Shown piece by piece: positions 57,785 to 64,000 of a stretch of 64,000 bases of DNA. Position numbers and translations under genes: made by a program. This DNA is from Varanus komodoensis. Its lineage: Eukaryota; Chordata; Lepidosauria; Squamata; Varanidae. The stretch's first letter is position 1. Each line of letters opens with the position of its first letter. The DNA lies in contig NW_025336481.1 of assembly GCF_004798865.1 (NCBI RefSeq), positions 27,742,863 through 27,806,862 of the forward strand, given 5' to 3'. Below the pieces are notes generated by a model. That model saw only the letters and a program-made list of their open reading frames with translations, made no database searches and was not told where the DNA came from.

Positions 57785-58092
57785 TTAATGCAAAGTAAAA
57801 ATAAATTTATCTGTCATTTTGTCACAAAGAGGAGATAAAGGCTCTCTTCTTGATCATCCCAGAGTGTAGGACACAGAACAACAGGCTCAAGTTGCCAGAT
57901 TCTGGATGAACATTAGGAAAAACATCCTGACCGTTAGAGCAATACAGCAATGGAGCCAATTACTTTGATGGATCAAGGGCTCTTGATCCACATTGGAGGC
58001 ATTCAGGATGCAGCTGGACAGTCATCTGTTGGGGATGTTTTAACTTGGCATTTTGCACTGAGAAGGGTTTGGACTTAGCAGCCTTGCAGGCC
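57785..58092 (+). mobile_element. CR1 LINE, 3' end (old)
   Basis: The order is AGATAAAGGCTCTCTTC, GGACACAGAACAACAGGCTC, CAGATTCTGGATGAACATTA, GGAAAAACATCCTGACCG, TTAGAGCAATACAGCAATGG, then GCATTCAGGATGCAGCTGG and GCCTCTTCCAAATTTACAG. This is the CR1 C-terminus (RKNxLTVRAxQQW) and 3' UTR. Reading frames are broken and the terminal CTATGATTCT repeats are diverged. Confidence 0.7.
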
Positions 58093-58419
58093 TCTTCCAA
58101 ATTTACAGTTCTCTGATACTCCGATTCATTGAATAAGATGGATGAAAATGTAATAGATGTGATATTATCTGCCATTTATCACTAGCATCCACAGTGTGGG
58201 AAGAATTCTTTCCATTTTAATTTTCTAAGAATCCAATGAGTTTAAAAAGTGAACACAAACAAACTTCAAGTGTATTAACCTCACCCCAAGTCAACCTTAG
58301 CAATGTTCCTTTGTCTAACTTCTGTGAATCTCATTGGTCAATATGTTTATGTTAACCTTAATTATTAGAAATATATTTCCAGTTCAATCAGATCCAGTTT
58401 CCATATTGTCTCCCTCCTT

Positions 58420-58458
58420 GTCCGCTGTAGCACACGTGTCATAGGTTCACAACCACTG
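58420..58458. mobile_element. hAT-type element, right end only
   Basis: TCCGCTGTAGCACACGTGTC, ATAGGTTCACAACCACTG equals the last 39 bp of the hAT element at 16208-17487 and 58821-59198. It stops exactly at the terminal CACTG, where the satellite begins. Confidence 0.75.
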
Positions 58459-58820
58459 GCCTAACCCTACCCTGATGCACACCTTTAACCCTAATATAGG
58501 GCTAAAATACCATTGAAAGGGGCAATTTTGAAAAAGCCTTCCTTGAGTAGCTTTTTCTGCACAGCTCAACCTTTCTGCCCATTCTAAACACATTTGAACC
58601 ATCAAAATCATGCCAGGACACCTCATTTCTCTAACCCAAACCCTGCCCTGGTGCGCACCCCTAACCCTAATATAGGGCTAAAGTTCCATTGAAAAGAGGA
58701 TGATTTTGAAAAAGGCTTCCTGGAGTAGCTTTTTCTGCCCAGTTCAACCTTTCTACCCATTCTAAACACGTTCCAACCATCAAAGTCATGCCAGGATAAC
58801 TCATTTTTCTAACCCTAACC
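58459..58820. repeat. 178-bp satellite, about 2 copies
   Basis: Same unit as at 17488-18168: the ATTTTGAAAA marker recurs at 58524 and 58702, again 178 bp apart. It starts GCCTAACCCTACC next to a hAT right end and stops at CTAACCCTAACC next to a hAT left end. Confidence 0.95.
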
Positions 58821-59198
58821 CAGTGATTGTGAACATTTGAGAGAATAAGTGCCCAAACTGCAACCCAAAACCCACTTATTTATCACAAAGTACCAACACT
58901 GCAATAAAACTTGAAAACAGCCAGTCCAAGCACACACACACACATATATATATATATATCCTTGGCAGTGCACTGACCAGCCATGTGAAAGCTTCAACAA
59001 GTCGTGGCTAATGTGTCTTGGCTTGTGACGTCATTGCCTGGCACCACTACTCCTTTCTGAGCATGCACATGGCTCCTATGTGCGCTGTTATGCAATGTTC
59101 GGCTGCTGGGACGATGCTGAGATGACTTAGCTCGCGTGCCAAAAAAGAGGGCTCTGCGTGCCCGCTGAGGCACATGTGCCATAGGTTTGCCACCACTG
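58821..59198. mobile_element. hAT-type non-autonomous element, complete ends
   Basis: It starts CAGTGATTGTGAACA and ends GGTTTGCCACCACTG, imperfect inverted repeats. The left arm has AAGTGCCCAAACTGCAACCC, CACTTATTTATCACAAAG, and the right arm has ATGTGCGCTGTTATGCAATG and a GGCACATGTGCCATAGG end. At the place where the 16-kb copy carries the L2, this copy has a (CA)n(TA)n microsatellite (58930-58960). Length 378 bp, no transposase. The left flank is CCCTAACC from the satellite. The right flank is GTATAGAT, so the original right-hand satellite is lost. Confidence 0.85.
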
Positions 59199-59204
59199 GT
59201 ATAG

Positions 59205-59350
59205 ATCCTGTACTGTTTTTAATGTATTTTTATGTTAAATTAGTTTAATTTTGTGCTAAATATAGTTTTGTATCTTTTTCTTATATAGTCCACTTTGAGA
59301 TTCTATAATAGGTGCAATATAAATAGCTAAAAATAATAAAAATAGCAATC
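59205..59350 (+). mobile_element. L2-like LINE 3' tail
   Basis: CCTGTACTGTTTTTAATG, ATAGTCCACTTTGAGATTC, TATAATAGGTGCAATATAAA and AAAATAATAAAAATAGC follow the order of an L2 3' UTR and tail. No coding part. Confidence 0.5.
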
Positions 59351-59792
59351 ATCTTCTTAATAGTAAAAAGCTTCTATCATACATCAGGTACAAAGGTGTA
59401 ATGTCACAAGTGGTAAACTATTTAACCTCGCAAGCTTCCAGCTCCATGGTAGGCTGTACCGGTTTTCTGTGAGAAAAAAAAATATCCTAGGATTCAATAC
59501 TTTGCCACAGATACATACCATCTTTGTCATCCCATTTTTGGCCCAGATGTTTTGTTTTCTTCTTGTTGTTGTTGTTTTTTGTAAAATATTAGTGGGGGGA
59601 GGGGGCTTCCTCAGCTTAGTGGGGAAAGAAATGAATATTTAGCCAGGGTACATTTTCCAGTTGCAGATACTCGCCTAATTACAATTTTATGAGTTGGCAA
59701 GAAGTCTTGGAACAACAGGTTATTTTTTTCAAGGTAGAAGTAAGTATGGGAAGAAAAACACCCCAGCACCTTGTAAAATATAAGTTGTTAGT

Positions 59793-59838
<46 letters not shown>

Positions 59839-62800
59839 ACATACAAACACACGCACTGAAAAACCGAGCCAATTCTGTCCTCCCCTCACCCCCTAAAAAT
59901 CCTGATATTCTCCACACCTGGACCGCAAGGGATGCTGGATGAATTGGGGATGGGATGTTGTTCTGTGTGAGCATCAGTTTGGCAACAAAGCAAAAATCCC
60001 TTGCCAATATCATAATGTCATGAGACAAATGGATGGTGCAATCATGTGTGACTTCACTGGTGCAAGGGAGTTATAGGAACAATCTAAACTCTCAGCAGGG
60101 GTTAATTCTGCAATGGTTTTTATTGTCAGAATGTTCAGTTCATTGCTTAGCAATAGGAATTGTTGCAGGTCCTTATATTTTTTAAGGGCAAACGGTTAAG
60201 TTAAGAAAAGGTGTGCATTATAACAACAGTTTTCTGGTTTAAAATAATCCAGACAATTCATTTCAATAGTAACAAATGAAGTTGACAATATCCCAGTTAT
60301 TAATTCACCTTTTCATAGTTTTGCTTAACTGGATTTAGTGGTTCACAGGTAATGATAGAAAATTGACAAACGTTAACTGACAGACACATGGGATTAGTTT
60401 AAAAATAAGATATATGTCTATTCATTAATCATTTCACATATTTTTCAGCTAGGAAAGGTATATGTCAAAAGAAAGCTTTTTAAAAAGTACTGAAAAACAA
60501 GTTGTCAGATTTGCCAAATTAGGCTGTGTTTCTCTTACAGAAGGCAGCTTTATGAATAACATTTCACCACTACAGATCTAAATTACTCTCTCCAAGGAGG
60601 TTGTCATTCAGCAATTTTTTTTTTAAGTTGAAACTGAGTTGACGTGTCAGCTCAAGGAAAACAACCAATTTGTATCTAACACAGTGTTTTAAAGAATCCC
60701 TTTACAGGTAGTATTTAAAAAAAAAAAAAACCTTCTAAAAGCTCTGAAGAAACAACCTACCAATAGATGATTCCTTTCTACATTTCCATGATGGAGATTG
60801 CTTTTTTTCTTAGAAGTTTGATCATCTGACTGCTATATAGCACATTAGGGAGTCTCTCACTATTGCAAATACATTTTAATGACTTGAATCATTTTGTTAT
60901 CAATGCCTAAGTGGGGTTAGATATGTGGTGGCAGATGGAGGCTATGAAGCATCATTTTACACATTTTGCAGGGTGAATCCAGGTCTGCTACCAAATCAGA
61001 CAGCTCTTCCCCTCCAATCACATTCACACTTTACATTTTTACACACCTGTGAATGTAATATTCAAATATTGTCTTTGGTATGAAAGAGGAAGCAATGTTA
61101 CAGATGTATAAGAAATCTATTTTGAATAAGTTCTGATCGAAATCTATCCAGTTTGCTCTTTCCAGACTGAACATGGTCTAGACCTAATCAGTATTTGAGT
61201 GTGCTCTTTTCTCAGCTTGTAATGCGATTCACAGATAAAAAGGTGTTCAACACTATGCATATGGCTGAACAATCTGCATGAAGAATGTGTACTTTTGGAA
61301 AAAGATGCAGAAATACATATTATTATGTGGGGAAAGAATGCATTCATTTCAAAGGAGCAAGTGTTTGCTGTGGCGCTTTGGAAAATACATTCAAACATAC
61401 TCAAGGATTTTCAGGCAAAAAGAAAGCAAAACAAAGCTCAAAGTCTGTCAGAGGGTGAACAAGCCTTGGGAGCTTGCATTTTGCTGATTCATATATTCCT
61501 AAGGAATATAGACTCTTGCCTAAGTGCTTAGACTTGGCTTAGGTATAAGACATGGGTCTTTCTAATTCCATGTCTAGCCATCTTCCAGTTGGTGAGTCCA
61601 CTGTTATTTAAATGCACATGAACACTCAGTTCATAATGGTGGAGGCCTGGCATTATATGACAACATATAATGACCAAGTAAAGTCCAAAAAAATAAAAGG
61701 CCGGAACACTATAGGCTTATACTGAATTTTACTACATGTATCACCTACATCTAATAATTGTGATGCCCAAATATGCTAATCTGGCTGAGTTATATTTCAT
61801 AATTACTTTTGCCTCCATTTCTCTAGAAGGAATACTAACTGGGGAACTCATGTGCTCTTTGCAAAATGATGTAATATACTGGACTGCTAATAACAGCCAC
61901 AAATGTGGAAGAACTTTTAATATTTGAACCCAGACACAGAACACCTGCTGCTATCTGTTATTTAAAAAAATCCTGTGAGATGAGACAAAGAAAGAAAAGG
62001 GAGGGGGGAGAAAGTAACAGGGTTTCATATACTGCAATACAGCGCAGCAGGATTTTATTAAACTGGAGGTCATAATAGTGTTGTTATTAATCATAGCAAT
62101 ATCATTTAAAAGAACTGTATATTTCCAGATGTTACTGTTTTCAGTGTAATGTTCAAAACAGATCTGTAACTCTAACAGCAATCACTGGCAGAATCTCATA
62201 AAATGTATCATAATTGTAGCATGCTCAGTAGAAGTAACAAGTATTTTTAAGTACCTTTACACTGACACATACTCAGAACTTAAATACTAGTTCCTATTTA
62301 AAACAAGCAGTGTAACCTATGGGTAAACAGAAGTTGTGTAGGAGTCTTGTGGCTGATGAACAGTAGTTTATAGAATGAAATAGAATAAACATTTGTTAGC
62401 TTCTTTGCATTTCCTTTACAGCATCTATAGTGTATTTGCATGTTCTTTATGAAAGAAAAGGAATAAAATACAGTCAACTTTTAATGAATAGTTCTTTAAG
62501 CATTCAAGGATTTAAAAAAAAAAAAAAAAACCTGTCAGTCTGAGGCCAGAATTAAGGCTTTCTCCCACTGGATCAAGCACAGGAAAGCCAGGAAATTGCC
62601 CACAAAGGCTGCAGTCTTAACATGTGTTCCCACTGATTTGTGATGATATCACCCAACGTCACTTGCTTACTCATTGACATTCTACAACACGGACCAGCAT
62701 TTCCCTTGATCACTCAGGACCAAAATCAAAGGAAAGGGTGTAAACTTGGGACCAGCAAAGACGGTCTATGTTGTCCCAGCCCAGAATTGCCTTATGAGCC

Positions 62801-62980
62801 TGTGTTAATTGCACAAGAAGCCTTCTGCAAGCTGCCCATGCCTGTTTCATGCTTAGAACAATGGATGGCTATATGGATTAAACAGTGAGAGATGATCATA
62901 GAGCTACAACCTGCTTTTTACTAAATGCTGGGATGACTTGTCCCCCCTCGCTCAATTTTTCTATTTCAGTTTTACTTAGG
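59351..62980. other. 3.6-kb AT-rich stretch, no gene seen
   Basis: Holds a (TC)n array at 59794-59835 and A-runs at about 60718-60731 and 62515-62530. The 60280-60560 part has homeobox-like TAAT/ATTA motifs and no repeats. No ORF longer than 90 codons that looks coding. Confidence 0.5.
59794..59835. repeat. (TC)n microsatellite
   Basis: About 21 uninterrupted TC units. Confidence 0.95.
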
Positions 62981-63175
62981 GACCAGCTGTAACTCAATGA
63001 TAGAGCTCCTGTTTTCATGCAGAGATCCCAGGTTCAGTCTGCAGGATTTCCAGGTAGGGCTAATCCTGCCCAGAACTCTGGCAAGGCACTGCCAGTCAGT
63101 GCCAACAGTACTGAGCAAGATGGACCAATGGTCTTGCTGGTATAAGGCAGTTGCCTAGGTCCCTGCATTCCTATG
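62981..63175 (+). mobile_element. tRNA-derived SINE with CR1-like tail
   Basis: The head CAGCTGTAACTCAATGATAG (A box) and GATCCCAGGTTCAGTCTGC (B box, 63026-63044) keep tRNA-like spacing. The body has GGATTTCCAGGTAGGGC, CACTGCCAGTCAGTGCCAAC and the tail has CTGAGCAAGATGGACCAATG, GTATAAGGCAGTTGCCTAGG, which match a squamate SINE family whose 3' end copies a CR1 terminus. The short tail CCCTGCATTCCT ends it. It is not a tRNA gene: no anticodon arm or acceptor stem can be formed. Confidence 0.9.
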
Positions 63176-64000
63176 GAATCTATCAGTTACCCTAAGTGAG
63201 TTTGTTATTTATGAACTTGCACTGAGAGAATTTAATTACTCTTAAAATAATGAAGTCCCTCATGTAGGCTTAGATAAGAGTACTCCCTCAAAGTTAACTC
63301 TCATTAATTGTCAAATGAGTTTTGCACAAGCATCAAAGTGCATTTAGAAGCCGTCCTGCAGCTGCAGTGGTAACAGAGAGGGAGGGAGGGAGGGATCAGC
63401 AAAGGACATTGTAAAATGACTGAACTGTTGTATTTTCTGTCTCATAAAAATGGTGACAAAGAAGGAAGCAGCACCTGATTAGGCTAGGGAAGAAATAATC
63501 CAACCAACACAGAAATTCCAGACTATATAAGAAAATGGGTAACCCCACAAATGCACTCCATGTATCGAAAAGGCATTGGCTAGATTCAGACTGTGCATGC
63601 TCAGAAGACTGCAATCAATTCTGAACTTAATAGCAAAATTTCAAACAAGTGGTTCAGCTTCATTCAAAAAAGTATAATAGGAATGGTGAAATTTCACCAG
63701 TGATCAGACTAAATATTGTGTTCAGTAAATTACTAGTTATATTTTATTATTTTATGTTTCCCTTAAAAATATTGTATTTGTTTTTGTTTTAAAAGTACAA
63801 ATGAGCAAAATGTTGCACACATAAGATAAAATGTCACAAGTGCAGCATAAACTTAGGTTTTAAACAACTAATATGCATCAAGCATTCTAAGGCTTTCTAA
63901 TTTCTCTGACTTTCACAACCAGTAATGACAATTAGAGATGTCTGAAAACTCCATTTCACAAAAAATCTGAATGTCTGAGTACAAGCATGAATGAAGCCAC
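63176..64000. other. AT-rich end of window, no gene seen
   Basis: A (GGGA)n run lies at 63380-63394. The 72-codon minus frame at 63396-63614 is unrecognised. Nothing else is supported. Confidence 0.5.

Noticed and set aside
62981-63060. A tRNA gene
   Set aside because: A- and B-box-like sequences are present but no cloverleaf can be formed, and the 3' part is the SINE body with a CR1-like tail.
1-64000. A new multi-gene system
   Set aside because: No cluster of coding genes exists in this window; the structured parts are transposons, satellites and microsatellites.

Overview
This window looks like gene-poor nuclear DNA from a squamate reptile (lizard or snake; I cannot be more specific). 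The evidence is the mix of repeats: BovB and another RTE-clade LINE, CR1 and L2-clade LINEs with GCCGCC-type 3' ends and AAAT tails, tRNA-derived SINEs with the CR1-like and L2-like tails typical of squamates, hAT-type non-autonomous DNA transposons, palindromic MITEs, and many microsatellites. The DNA is AT-rich. I found no convincing host protein-coding exon, tRNA or intact RNA gene. It reads as intergenic or long-intron sequence. A run of exactly 100 N (44445-44544) is an assembly gap.

Layout. 1-6.8 kb: mostly single-copy DNA with a 521-bp hAT-like element, then L2 tail, CR1, L2 and a SINE. 6.8-16 kb: quiet, with one hAT element carrying a target duplication (11045-11359). 16.1-18.2 kb: the most structured region. 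A CR1 tail is followed by a hAT-type element that carries an inserted L2, followed by 3.8 copies of a 178-bp satellite containing telomere-like CCCTAA motifs. 19-28 kb: L2, CR1 and RTE fragments and a 5S rRNA-like fragment. 29.8-33.4 kb: a small hAT element, a fossil solo LTR and a short BovB copy, each with a target duplication. 37-40 kb: palindromic MITEs, one split by a SINE. 42.7-48 kb: L2, CR1, and a BovB copy inserted into a palindromic MITE. 48-58 kb: mostly single-copy DNA with L2 fragments. 58.4-59.2 kb: a second copy of the hAT/178-bp satellite composite. 59.2-64 kb: quiet, with one SINE.

The best observation is that composite. Comparing the two loci (41 kb apart) shows the same hAT-satellite junction with the 8-bp target duplication CCCTAACC. 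So a hAT element inserted into the satellite, and the fused hAT-plus-satellite unit then spread or was amplified. I saw nothing that amounts to a new enzymatic or defence system. The value of the window is in nested insertions, satellite history and a few unexplained palindromes and ORFs. All family names are from memory of repeat families, not from a database search.
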